Assembly: GCF_000020585.3 (NCBI RefSeq)
Contig: NC_011138.3
Coordinates: forward strand, 1,393,191 to 1,457,190
Source of the DNA: Alteromonas mediterranea DE
GTDB lineage: Bacteria; Pseudomonadota; Gammaproteobacteria; Enterobacterales; Alteromonadaceae
Reading direction: 5' to 3'
Length of the DNA: 64,000 bases
Shown here one piece after another: positions 18,079 through 26,635 of the stretch (the stretch's first letter is position 1; each line of letters begins with the position of its first letter). The notes under the pieces are model-generated. The model searched no databases. It saw nothing but the letters and a program-made list of their open reading frames with translations, and was not told where the DNA came from. The translations under genes and the position numbers were made by a program.

Positions 18079-18119
18079 GAGCGGTACGCTTTCTCTAGTA
18101 AAAGGCGTGCCGCTTTTTA
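18079..18119. terminator. Terminator after the propeller lipoprotein
   Basis: AGCGGTACGC and GCGTGCCGCT pair over ten positions with one G-U and are followed by TTTTT. The A/T content outside the stem is weak on the other side, but it may also serve the convergent gene. Confidence 0.75.
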
Positions 18120-18142
18120 ATATTAACTTTTATTTTAAGGCG

Positions 18143-18607
18143 TCAAGGCGTTCCTTTACGTATTACAAAATCCGCAAACTTCACGCGTTCCTCTTGCCCC
18201 CGTAATTTGTCTAGCTCAGCAACAGAACGGTAAATACCCCATTTAGGGCGAATAAAGTCTTCACCCGACACGCCCCGCCACATATCGCTAGATACATAGA
18301 AATACCATTCAAACTGCATGGTTTCACCTTCGAAACCCAATACCGCGCTATCGCTTTTATCGTAAGTCTTAATTTCATTGCGCTGGCGGTCATATTAAAC
18401 GCCTTTATTAAAGTCTTCGTCTCGGTGTGCAAGGAATACAATATGTGGGCCTACGGTGTTGTCAATTTCTTCAGTAATATGCGCTGTTGCGTTAGCACCG
18501 CCGCCGCAGGCAGATAACGCGCTGATGATTAACGCGATGAGTAAAAAGTAAAAAAGCACTTTAAGTACTTCTACTAAGGGGGTTTCTTTTTTGTTATTAG
18601 AAGACAT
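18143..18607 (-). pseudogene. Small lipoprotein gene interrupted by an in-frame TAA
   Basis: Reading from ATG 18607 gives a membrane segment and lipobox-like LSAC near residue 34, then ITEEIDNTVGPHIVFLAHRD and NKGV, where TAA at 18395-18397 stops it after 70 residues. The same frame continues without further interruption for 84 codons (YDRQRNEIKTYDKSDSAVLG, later FEWYFYVSSDMWRGVSG). A single C-to-T change of CAA to TAA would explain it. No family is recognised for the whole. If real, the mutation leaves only a short anchored peptide; it could also be a sequence error. Confidence 0.6.
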
Positions 18608-18969
18608 TGTGTATGCCGATTGTATTAAATTGGTTAAAAAGATGTTCTAAAATTGGTTAACCAGCAAGAGGGGGATATCAATATTTTCTATAAAAATAGC
18701 GGCTCGAGAAAAATGACTTGAAATACGGGGAATCGAATGACTATGGGAAGTGTTTAAGAAACTTCATAACAATAGCGCGCTTTATAACCAACAAATCAAC
18801 CTGCGTCTGTGCAAATTAGCGAATTCATAATACACTGACGGGCTACATCGTGCGCGTGTACTTGCTTAAATAAAAACACGCAGTTTGAGCCCTTATTGGC
18901 ATACGCAAGCGAGTACCGTTTAGTGCAGCGTGGCGTTTCGCGCGGCAGAGTTATTGATACAGGAACACT
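18608..18969. other. Divergent intergenic region before the condensin-like operon
   Basis: This 362-base stretch separates the broken lipoprotein gene from the SMC-like gene and must hold promoters for both. The only clear structure is a perfect 11-base direct repeat, AAATTGGTTAA, at 18626-18636 and 18649-18659. I see no convincing small gene and no strong sigma-70 promoter for the operon. An AGGA lies six bases before the ATG at 18970. Confidence 0.5.
18626..18659. repeat. Paired 11-bp direct repeats AAATTGGTTAA
   Basis: Two perfect copies start 23 bases apart, about two helical turns, just upstream of the lipoprotein start. This spacing is what a regulator bound to one face of the DNA would use, but no known operator is recognised. 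Confidence 0.4.
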
Positions 18970-21900
18970 ATGGCAGGCTTAAAACGTATTATTCTTATCG
19001 ACACGCATTTACCAGGCGTGGTCGAACTAAAGCTTGATGGACACACCAATATTTGTGGTACCAATGCGTCGGGTAAAACTACGCTACAGCGACTGATCCC
19101 CGTTTTTTATGGTGAATATCCTAGTCGCGTTGTACCCGCCACCAGAGACAGTTTTGAACGTTGGTATCTACCTCGCCTGTCTAGCTTTATTATTTACGAA
19201 TACACCCGCGCCGAAGGTGATCTGTGTCAAGCTGTATTAAGTTCTAACGGTACTGGCGTAAACTACCGCTTAATTGGAAAGCCGTTTGATATTAACGACT
19301 ATCTGATAGAGCAAAAGAGCGGTAAACACGCAAGCGTTAGCAGCGCCGAGCTTGCTCGCGCCATGAAGCGCAATAACGTCATGGTCACCAGCTTGCTTAA
19401 TACCAAAGACTTTCGCGCAATTATTCAAAACGATCATGGCGTGCTAAACCAAAGCAACAACGCTCGGGAACTATTAGGTTACGCCAAAATTTTTAGTCTG
19501 TGCGAGCCGTCAAAGCACATGCGCCACATCGAGAAGTTGGCAAAGGCGGTTCACTCCAAAGAAGGCAAGATGGAAACTATCAAAGCCATGATAGCGGCTA
19601 TCTTGGAAGAGGATGGCGTTACACCACCGACTTCGGGCTTAAGTCGCCACCGCGTAGATGACTGGATCAAAGAGTGTCACTTAATTAAGCAGTTCGATAA
19701 AATTCGCCCAGAGTTTTCAAAGCTCGAACAGGCTGACATGGCTTTAACGAGCACAGAGCAAGTGCTTGCTAACCTGAAACATAGCTTTGAACTTGATAAA
19801 ACTTATTTGGCTGCACGTGTTGAAACCACAAAAAATGAGCTTGATGAAAACAGCTTTCAGCGCAAGCAAACTGATAGTGAATGGGGTGATACAAGGGATC
19901 ACTTAAACCAGGTTATTTCCTCCGCCCGTGCTGATGTCGAGAAGTTCACTAGCGAGCTTGATACGGTAGAGCGTGAGTTCGACAAATGGCAAGACGAGAA
20001 CATTGAACAGCTTAAAGAAGACGTAGCAAATCTAGCCCAATGGCAAAATGAAAAAGCCATGGCCGACAGTCGCTATGTTTTACTAACCGAAAAACACCAA
20101 GATATTGAGTCTGCTTACAATAAACGTTTAGCCGAGCTAGGCGAAAAGCTGTCTATTACGCTGGAAGAAATGTCTGCTGCTCGCCAAGAAGCAGCAGAAA
20201 ATAAAGCCGAGCAGCAGCAGAGCGAACGAGAAGCTCTAAGTCGAATTCGCGAAGACTATAACGGTCAGTTAACGGCTTTGCAGAACGACTACCAAAATAG
20301 TTTAAATGAGCTGAAAGTAGCAGAAGCTGAGCTGAAGGCTTCGCTTACCAATGCAGGTTACAATGAATTCGAGCAGTCTCAACTTGATATCTTAGATGCA
20401 GCCATTAAAGAAGCGTCAATTAATGAAGATGCAGCGCGAGGTGAATTAAGACAAGCGCAGCAAGCGCATAGTAAGTCGGTAGAGTTCCGAAAAGAGTGTT
20501 CAAATGCGCTCGATAGAGCGCGCGCTGCTTTCCAACAAGAAGAGAAGGCCGTTAATAAAATTAACGGGCTACTTTACCCCGGTGAAGGTTCGCTGCTTGA
20601 GTTCTTGCGTGCTAATGTTGATGATTGGGAACTGTCGTTAGGTAAAGTGATTCGTCCAGAGTTGCTTGAACGCTCAGATTTAGCACCAGAAATGACTACC
20701 GATGCGCCGAGCGACAGCAGCAGCTTTATGGGCGTTAAGTTAGCGCTTACTGAACTCGATACCCCAGATTACGCCTTTACTGAGCAAACGCTCAAGCAGA
20801 AACTGCAAGAAGCAGAGTTGCGTCAGGCGGCAGCGCATGCCGCCCAAAACGAATGTGAGCAGCGATTAGCAAAAGCTAATGAAGAAGTGCGTAACGCAGA
20901 ATTGGTGGTAACACAAAAAGACAACGCCGTTAAAAGTGCAGAGGCGACGCGCAAGCGTGCGCAACAAGACCGCGATACCGTACTAAGTGAATATCAGCAG
21001 GCACTCTCTGCACGAAAACAAAAAGCCAAAACGAAACTTGAGGCTAACCAACAGTCACAAAAACAAGCAAAAGCACAATTTGAGCTTAGCCGAGACGAAA
21101 TAAAGGATCAGCAGCGCGAAGCCGAAACCGAACACAAGTTCCACTGGCAGCAGCTTATTTCCGATAGCGAAGCGCGTATTTCAAAAGCCGATAGCGATAT
21201 GCGTAAGGCAAAAGATAACGCGGCTCAAGATAGAAAAGACATGCAAGACTGGCTGGAAAGCGAGTTGAATAATCGCGGTGTCGACGTTGATGAAATCGGT
21301 CAGCTTAAAAAGCAAATTAATAAGCTTAAAGAAGACATTACGCGCACCGAAACCCACCGTCATAAAGTGGCCGACTACGAACGTTGGTACACCAATGTGT
21401 TTAATAAGCAAAAAGTGGTATGGCAAGAGGGCTTATCTAAGTCGCGTAAGCTGTTGGGTGAGTCAGAGCGTAATTTAGCGAGCAAGCAGGCCACGTATAA
21501 AGCTACTCGTGAACAGCTTCAAGAGCAACACGCTCAGTTAGAAGCAACCCTTAAAACTGCTAGCGACCATTTAGAGCAGGTGAAAACCTTAAGTAAATCG
21601 TTAGCTAAGCTAACGCTGCATGCAGGGGATGAAACTGCCGAGATTAAACACGATGACGTGAGTATCAGCCAGCGTATCTCAGAAGTGCAAAGTCAGCTTC
21701 AAGAGCGAGAAAACTTGCTAAGCGATATTCGCGCCTACGTAGAAAGGTTCGATCAGTTAATTGCCGCGCAAGCTGGTACAGGCCTGTCTGATACTTGGGA
21801 GCGCGCTCGTGAGGAGTGCGCCACGCTTAATGCACATGGCGTGAAAAGCTTTGACCACCGCCGTATGGTGTCGCACCTCGCTCAGCTTCTGAACGTTATT

Positions 21901-22680
21901 GTGCCTCAAAAACTTCAGGGGCTTCGTGAGCAAGGGCGTATTTTCGGTGCCGATCTTTCACAATACTATTTTGTATTAGCCGATATCGACAAGCGTATCG
22001 TGTCACAAAGCCGTCGTATCACCCAAGAAGTTGATGGTGAGCTATTCCTAGATGGCGTGTCTGACTCTGCAGTTAAAATTCGCTCACGCATTAGTGAACT
22101 TGAGTTTTGGCCTGAGTTAGAGCAGTTCAGAAAACTTTATGAGCACTGGATGGAAGAGGGGGCTAACGAATTACCGGAAGAAGAGTACGGTTTAAGCATG
22201 CGCCGTGTTCTTGATATCCTAGGTCGCGCTGCGCTTACCGGCGGTATTAGCAAGCTTCTTGATATCGAGTTGCATCTGCGTGAAGGTAATAGCGACCTTG
22301 TTATCCGTACCGACCGCCAGCTAAACGAGTCATCAAGCCACGGCATGGCTTACCTCATTTTATGTAAGTTCTTACTCGCGTTCACTCGCCTGTTGCGCGG
22401 CGATGCCGATGCGACTGTGCATTGGCCTATTGATGAGCTCGGCACGCTTCACCAAAGTAATGTGAAGAAGATTTTTGATGCCTGTCAAAATAATAACATT
22501 AGCGTAGTCGGCGCTTTCCCTAACCCTGAATCGGAAGTACTTACGCTATTTGAAAACCGTTATCTTATCGATAAGGTGACGCGTCAACTACAGGTGGTTC
22601 AGCCCAAAGCAAGTTCGATAGCAGCACGCATTAAGGCAAGAAAAGACAGTGAAGCAGCAGGTGAGGAGACATCAGCATGA
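18970..22680 (+). CDS. SMC-like ATPase of a condensin-type complex (DUF3584-like)
   Basis: A 1236-residue ATPase with SMC layout. The Walker A motif GTNASGKTT spans residues 30-38 and a YLP motif (RWYLPRLS) sits at 66-68; conserved GKT and YLP are the hallmarks I recall for Pfam DUF3584. From about 280 to 500 and 640 to 960 the chain is charged coiled coil, separated near 540-640 by a globular hinge-like part. The C-terminal head has a non-canonical signature (NESSSHGMAYLI, near 1120) and Walker B VHWPIDELGTL near 1150-1160. It overlaps the next gene by four bases (ATGA) and heads a three-gene operon with winged-helix and kleisin-like proteins. It resembles MksB/JetC but lacks the usual signature sequence. 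Confidence 0.82.
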   Translation: MAGLKRIILIDTHLPGVVELKLDGHTNICGTNASGKTTLQRLIPVFYGEYPSRVVPATRDSFERWYLPRLSSFIIYEYTRAEGDLCQAVLSSNGTGVNYRLIGKPFDINDYLIEQKSGKHASVSSAELARAMKRNNVMVTSLLNTKDFRAIIQNDHGVLNQSNNARELLGYAKIFSLCEPSKHMRHIEKLAKAVHSKEGKMETIKAMIAAILEEDGVTPPTSGLSRHRVDDWIKECHLIKQFDKIRPEFSKLEQADMALTSTEQVLANLKHSFELDKTYLAARVETTKNELDENSFQRKQTDSEWGDTRDHLNQVISSARADVEKFTSELDTVEREFDKWQDENIEQLKEDVANLAQWQNEKAMADSRYVLLTEKHQDIESAYNKRLAELGEKLSITLEEMSAARQEAAENKAEQQQSEREALSRIREDYNGQLTALQNDYQNSLNELKVAEAELKASLTNAGYNEFEQSQLDILDAAIKEASINEDAARGELRQAQQAHSKSVEFRKECSNALDRARAAFQQEEKAVNKINGLLYPGEGSLLEFLRANVDDWELSLGKVIRPELLERSDLAPEMTTDAPSDSSSFMGVKLALTELDTPDYAFTEQTLKQKLQEAELRQAAAHAAQNECEQRLAKANEEVRNAELVVTQKDNAVKSAEATRKRAQQDRDTVLSEYQQALSARKQKAKTKLEANQQSQKQAKAQFELSRDEIKDQQREAETEHKFHWQQLISDSEARISKADSDMRKAKDNAAQDRKDMQDWLESELNNRGVDVDEIGQLKKQINKLKEDITRTETHRHKVADYERWYTNVFNKQKVVWQEGLSKSRKLLGESERNLASKQATYKATREQLQEQHAQLEATLKTASDHLEQVKTLSKSLAKLTLHAGDETAEIKHDDVSISQRISEVQSQLQERENLLSDIRAYVERFDQLIAAQAGTGLSDTWERAREECATLNAHGVKSFDHRRMVSHLAQLLNVIVPQKLQGLREQGRIFGADLSQYYFVLADIDKRIVSQSRRITQEVDGELFLDGVSDSAVKIRSRISELEFWPELEQFRKLYEHWMEEGANELPEEEYGLSMRRVLDILGRAALTGGISKLLDIELHLREGNSDLVIRTDRQLNESSSHGMAYLILCKFLLAFTRLLRGDADATVHWPIDELGTLHQSNVKKIFDACQNNNISVVGAFPNPESEVLTLFENRYLIDKVTRQLQVVQPKASSIAARIKARKDSEAAGEETSA

Positions 22681-23312
22681 TGACAGAACAAGGCCGTGTA
22701 CTAAGTGCACTTTTACAAGGCGCGTTTATTTGTCAGGTCACCGATGAGGAAGCGTGGCGCTTTCTGAAAAGTAGGGATAATGCCGCGCAACTAGAGCCTC
22801 ACCTAGCTTTGCTGAACCGCACGCTTTCAACTACCGCTGAAGGGGATGTGTTTTTTGCAAGCTACCTCACCATAGGTGAGAGCGAACGCAAGGTGTTAAC
22901 GCAGCAGTTTCAAGATACGGCATCTAACTTAGTGCCGCTCGTTGAGTGGCTGCTATTGGTGCAACAGGCGAATGAGTCTGATATGCCTATTACTATGGGC
23001 AGCGCTATCCGTTTAAACGAATTGCAGACGACCATTGAAGACACACCGGCTTATGCTGAGCAACTAGAAAAAATTTCGCGCTACCGCATGTTTGGCTCAA
23101 CCAGTGTCAACCTAGACGGACAGCTAAAGCAGGTATTTAAACGCTTAACCGACATGGGCTATTTAATAAAACCAAACCCAGATAAGCAAATTTACTTGGG
23201 AACGGGAAAGGTTGAGCACCTTTATGAAATGCTGCGTTTTATCGATGAAACCGAAGCGTTGAGTTTATCTGAGCAGGCGGAGGCCGCTATTTCGCAAGGT
23301 AGCTTGATATGA
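22677..23312 (+). CDS. MksE/KITE-like condensin subunit
   Basis: A 211-residue soluble protein, second gene of the SMC operon, translated from an ATG that overlaps the SMC stop and itself overlaps the next gene by four bases. I cannot assign a family with certainty by eye. The size, the alpha-helical start (GRVLSALLQGAFICQVTDEE) and the C-terminal winged-helix-like segment (QVFKRLTDMGYLIKPNPDKQ, then IYLGTGKVEHLYEMLRF) fit the KITE-type subunit (MksE/JetB) that binds kleisin in bacterial condensins. The function is inferred mainly from the operon. Confidence 0.65.
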   Translation: MMTEQGRVLSALLQGAFICQVTDEEAWRFLKSRDNAAQLEPHLALLNRTLSTTAEGDVFFASYLTIGESERKVLTQQFQDTASNLVPLVEWLLLVQQANESDMPITMGSAIRLNELQTTIEDTPAYAEQLEKISRYRMFGSTSVNLDGQLKQVFKRLTDMGYLIKPNPDKQIYLGTGKVEHLYEMLRFIDETEALSLSEQAEAAISQGSLI

Positions 23313-24526
23313 GTCAGGTATTAATTCAGGCCGGTACTAAGCTATTAAATGCATTAGGGCGGCACAGCGACCTGATAATGCAGGCGTATGTTAACGGATC
23401 GGTAAAAGAGCGGGATTACAGCCCTAAGGTACTAGAGCAACTTGTGCAGCTAGGTGTACTGTGGCGTCCCGAAGCGCAAAGTGAACTGCGCCTTAAAAGC
23501 GCAGTGCGTACGCTTTTAGAAGGGAGCTTGCAAGACGATCGTAACCGCACTATTAATGCGAATATTGGCGCGTCATTAGCTAGCCTTAAAACCCTTACTG
23601 AACATTATAAAGAAGCGCTTCATTACAACAAATATAATGAAGCGGCTGCGCACATGAGTGATTTGACGGAACATGTTTATCAGCTCTCTGAATCGCTAAG
23701 CAATAGTGTTCGCGTGATGTTTGGCCGCATAAACAATGAGTTTGGTTACGTGTCGTCGGTTGAAGCAAAAATTCGTGAAAACGAGCTAGCTCAGGGGCAG
23801 GTAACGGATTTACTGGCGCAGCTTGAGTGTTTCCGCTTTGATGAGTTAAGCGAACTGGCGGGGTCTAACCGTGAATTACGTCATCTGCTGGTGGTATCAC
23901 TACAACAGCGCTTTGCAAAAGCGGCGCAGGAATTGTCGGTAGTTCAAGCGCGCTTACTAGACTTACTTGGTCGTTTCAGAGAGTTTCAAGGGCGTACACG
24001 TTTGCTTAAAGGCTTTTTGCTGCATATGGAGCAGCAGCCAGATTTCGCACCGGGCAACTATGCTAACCTAACCAATGTACCTGTATTGTTTAATCAGTCA
24101 GCATCTATTATTGCAACGGCAGCGCCTGATGTTAACAATGTAGAGCATGAAGCGGATTACCAACATATTGTCGCGGCGTTGTCTCACATCCATAAGCGTC
24201 AGTCGAAACACGAAGACACTAAACCCGCTGATATAGACGTTACTGCACAATCCACCGTATCGCTGGAAAAAGACCCGCTACAGAAAGCGGTAGAAGACTA
24301 CTTCTGCGATGTCATCGATTCGGGCCAACCGAAAACCGCACTCGATTATTTTGAGCAGCATGCGTTGGAGTTTGACCCGGAAGTATGGATTTACCAAGTG
24401 ATTGGCGGCTATCAAGCCTTAGATGAGCAGGATAAGCAGTTTTTTGCATTAGAACCCCACGGTAAGAACGATAAAGTCTATACCGGCAACTTCTACATAA
24501 GTGATATTACTCTAGGTCTGCGATAA
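23309..24526 (+). CDS. MksF/kleisin-like condensin subunit
   Basis: A 405-residue protein, last of the SMC operon. The N-terminal third looks like a winged-helix unit (PKVLEQLVQLGVLWRPEAQS), the centre (about 85-260) is long helices (EAAAHMSDLTEHVYQLSESL) and the C-terminal region (from about 325) is a second compact domain after a charged linker. This N-domain, helical middle, linker and C-domain plan matches a kleisin such as MksF/JetA, which bridges the two SMC heads. I recall that homologues are often labelled with unrelated enzyme names; no enzyme motif is visible here. A terminator follows. Confidence 0.62.
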   Translation: MSQVLIQAGTKLLNALGRHSDLIMQAYVNGSVKERDYSPKVLEQLVQLGVLWRPEAQSELRLKSAVRTLLEGSLQDDRNRTINANIGASLASLKTLTEHYKEALHYNKYNEAAAHMSDLTEHVYQLSESLSNSVRVMFGRINNEFGYVSSVEAKIRENELAQGQVTDLLAQLECFRFDELSELAGSNRELRHLLVVSLQQRFAKAAQELSVVQARLLDLLGRFREFQGRTRLLKGFLLHMEQQPDFAPGNYANLTNVPVLFNQSASIIATAAPDVNNVEHEADYQHIVAALSHIHKRQSKHEDTKPADIDVTAQSTVSLEKDPLQKAVEDYFCDVIDSGQPKTALDYFEQHALEFDPEVWIYQVIGGYQALDEQDKQFFALEPHGKNDKVYTGNFYISDITLGLR

Positions 24527-24560
24527 CGAAGAAGATCTTCAACTTATCAAATGTTCATCA

Positions 24561-24610
24561 CGCCCAGCGGTTTTATATGTAATGACACTGGGCGAAACTA
24601 TTTTGTTTTC
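24561..24610 (+). terminator. Probable terminator of the condensin-like operon
   Basis: CGCCCAG and CTGGGCG form a seven-base GC-rich stem with a 20-base loop, then a T-rich run (ATTTTGTTTTC). It starts 35 bases after the last stop of the operon. Confidence 0.55.
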
Positions 24611-24636
24611 TCTACCATAAAAACCAATTTAGACAC

Positions 24637-24664
24637 TTGGAACACGCCGAAAAGTACCTATAAT
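24637..24664 (+). promoter_or_regulatory. Sigma-70 promoter for the TerB-like gene
   Basis: TTGGAA, 16 bases, then a perfect TATAAT. The nearest gene downstream is the TerB-like protein. Confidence 0.55.
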
Positions 24665-24866
24665 ACAATAGGTGTTTACACTTATTTAACATAGTGAACT
24701 TAAAGATTCATGGCAGCGTAATATGTCTGTCAATCGCACGGACTATGCTTACAAACGTGCGGTGAACACTAGGTCTGGCCCACGAAAGTCGGTCTTACTG
24801 TAAGTTTCTGCAGGATGTAGAATAGGTTGTGGTACTGCCGCGTACAGTACGAAGAGGAAGAGTGTT

Positions 24867-25259
24867 ATGCAATTATCAGAACAACAAAGTTTCAATCAAG
24901 CCCTAATCAAATTATCAGTATTGCTCTATCAGGTGGACGGTATGGTCACTTTATCAGAACAAGACTACCTAAATGCGATGGTCGACTCATTAGACTGGCA
25001 AAGCCCAATATGTCCAGAAGCGTTTTTAAACGATACGATTTACCAAACGCGAAAGGCCATAGATACGGGTGATGCCATTACCTTCTTACGCAGTTTAAAA
25101 AACGATCTCGCTTTCGATGCAGAAAAGACCATGGAAGTTGCTATGGCTATTACCGGAGTAGACGGTGAAAGAAGTGATGAAGAAACGGAGTTATTGTCTC
25201 TTCTTACGCATAAACTGCTAGCAAAAGCGTTGGTTTCAAGTAACGATACGCTGCAGTAA
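24867..25259 (+). CDS. TerB-family protein
   Basis: A 130-residue all-helical acidic protein. The pattern LSVLLYQVDGMVTLSEQDYL and MAITGVDGERSDEETELLSL matches the two acidic-loop halves of the TerB fold (tellurite-resistance protein B and the DjlA N-terminus), which may bind metal through its Asp/Glu residues. A GAGGAAGAG lies before the ATG. It is preceded by an unusually long leader and followed closely by the hydrolase gene, so the two may be cotranscribed. A second TerB-like gene lies at 45306. The exact role is unknown. Confidence 0.7.
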   Translation: MQLSEQQSFNQALIKLSVLLYQVDGMVTLSEQDYLNAMVDSLDWQSPICPEAFLNDTIYQTRKAIDTGDAITFLRSLKNDLAFDAEKTMEVAMAITGVDGERSDEETELLSLLTHKLLAKALVSSNDTLQ

Positions 25260-25292
25260 GGCCTTTCTTAGCTTTTAACTTCAGCGGTCAAA

Positions 25293-26528
25293 ATGTCTAT
25301 ATTTAGTTTTTATGCGGCACGTTTGTGTGCCGCTACTGTTGCCCTAATTTCCCTTAATGGCTGTAGCGTGTCGCACAGCACACAGTTCTCTGACAGTGAC
25401 CAGCGCTTTCCTACAAGCGTAGATTCATATAGCAACTATTTAAGGGATGTTGAGGCATACCTGTACGCCCAGCGCGTTTTTATTGGTAACAATAAAGCGC
25501 AGGAAATAACAATGAATATGCCTTTTGAGTGCGCGTCACAGGTAAGTGATACCGGTATACTTTTAGTGCACGGCTTAGGCGACTCTCCCTATTTCTTTCG
25601 CGACGTGGCGCAGGCTCTATGTAATGAAGGTATTCGGGTACGAACTATCTTATTACCTGGCCACGGTTCAAAACCCGGCGATATGCTAAGCGTAAGTTAC
25701 GAGCAATGGCAAAATGAGACGAATCATCATATTCGCCTTTTCTCACGTGAAGTAGAGAATATGTATATCGGTGGATTTTCAACGGGGGCGAACCTCACCA
25801 CAATCGCTAGTTTCTCAATGGCGGAAAAATACGATGTTAAAGGGTTAATTCACTTTTCTCCCGCGTTTAAATCGCGCTTCTTTGTTTCTCGATTGGCCCC
25901 CTATATTGACCAGCTATTCCCTTGGCCTAATGTGGAAGAAGAAGACAATCCAAGCCGCTATAATTCTACGGCCATGCCAGGCTTTGCTGCCTATCAGGAA
26001 AGCGTAAATGTGCTACAAGATTTGTTTTCACAAAGCAACGAAGAAGCGCGTACCCTAAAGGTACCGGTTTTCATGGTCGTTGCGGAAAAAGACAGTGTGG
26101 TCGACACTCAAAAGATTGCCGAGCAGTTCCGTGATAATTTTACTCATGCGAAAAAGTGCCTGATTTGGCAAGGAGAGCATTCCCCTGCGCTACCTTCAAA
26201 GCTTATTGTTCAACAAACTATGAAGTTGCCGCAGCAGCGAATTAGTGCCGCTTCGCATATGAGTACACTGTTTTCCGATAAAAATTCTTTATATGGCACG
26301 CAAAGCCGTTTTCGCATTTGTGACAACGGGCAGGGTAGCGATGAAGAAGCGCGTTGCAATGCCGGCGAAGAGGTATGGTATGGCCCGTGGGGATACGAGG
26401 CTGAAGAAGAGGAAGTAGGCAATGTATACGCAAGGCTTACCTATAATCCGTACTTTGACACTATGGTAGAGCAGCTGCTCGCGTTTACAGGCAAGTCAAA
26501 AGCAAGCAGGCTTTGTGCGTCAAACTAA
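25293..26528 (+). CDS. Lipoprotein alpha/beta hydrolase
   Basis: A 411-residue alpha/beta hydrolase anchored by a lipobox (SLNGC, Cys near residue 23). The oxyanion motif GILLVHGLGDS lies near 88, the nucleophile elbow GGFSTGAN near 160, a likely acidic residue in VAEKDSVVD near 268 and a His in WQGEHSPALP near 297, so the triad appears complete. The layout resembles carboxylesterase/monoacylglycerol-lipase-type serine hydrolases. A late acidic, cysteine-containing loop (CDNGQGSDEEARC) is unusual and may form a disulphide. The substrate is unknown. Confidence 0.78.
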   Translation: MSIFSFYAARLCAATVALISLNGCSVSHSTQFSDSDQRFPTSVDSYSNYLRDVEAYLYAQRVFIGNNKAQEITMNMPFECASQVSDTGILLVHGLGDSPYFFRDVAQALCNEGIRVRTILLPGHGSKPGDMLSVSYEQWQNETNHHIRLFSREVENMYIGGFSTGANLTTIASFSMAEKYDVKGLIHFSPAFKSRFFVSRLAPYIDQLFPWPNVEEEDNPSRYNSTAMPGFAAYQESVNVLQDLFSQSNEEARTLKVPVFMVVAEKDSVVDTQKIAEQFRDNFTHAKKCLIWQGEHSPALPSKLIVQQTMKLPQQRISAASHMSTLFSDKNSLYGTQSRFRICDNGQGSDEEARCNAGEEVWYGPWGYEAEEEEVGNVYARLTYNPYFDTMVEQLLAFTGKSKASRLCASN

Positions 26529-26534
26529 AGCCAT

Positions 26535-26602
26535 AAAAAAACCTAAACCCTGGTTTCATCTATTTATAACGAGCAAATAGTGAGACATGGATTTAGGTTT
26601 TT
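26535..26602. terminator. Long bidirectional terminator hairpin
   Basis: AAAACCTAAA at the left pairs with TTTAGGTTTTT at the right, and an inner stem CTATTT/AAATAG extends it. It separates the convergent hydrolase and RND genes and has A and T tracts suited to both directions. Confidence 0.75.
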
Positions 26603-26635
26603 CTGCATAGGGCTTTTTAGCCTTATTGGCTATAG

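Larger units (their letters stand above)
24527..24866 (+). other. Intergenic region with terminator, promoter and long leader
   Basis: The first part holds the operon terminator and the middle a good sigma-70 promoter at 24637-24664. The predicted transcript would start near 24671, leaving a leader of about 195 bases before the TerB-like gene. Inside the leader is an uninterrupted 26-codon reading frame from 24723 to 24803 (start MSVNRTDYAYKRAVN) with no clear ribosome-binding site. Confidence 0.45.

Noticed and set aside
24827..25072. An 81-codon open frame overlapping the TerB-like gene
   Set aside because: It is out of frame with a clear TerB protein, has no ribosome-binding site and its product has no recognisable pattern.
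26318..26420. Acidic, low-complexity part of the hydrolase as a calcium-binding repeat
   Set aside because: There is only one acidic stretch and the positions do not follow an EF-hand or RTX pattern.
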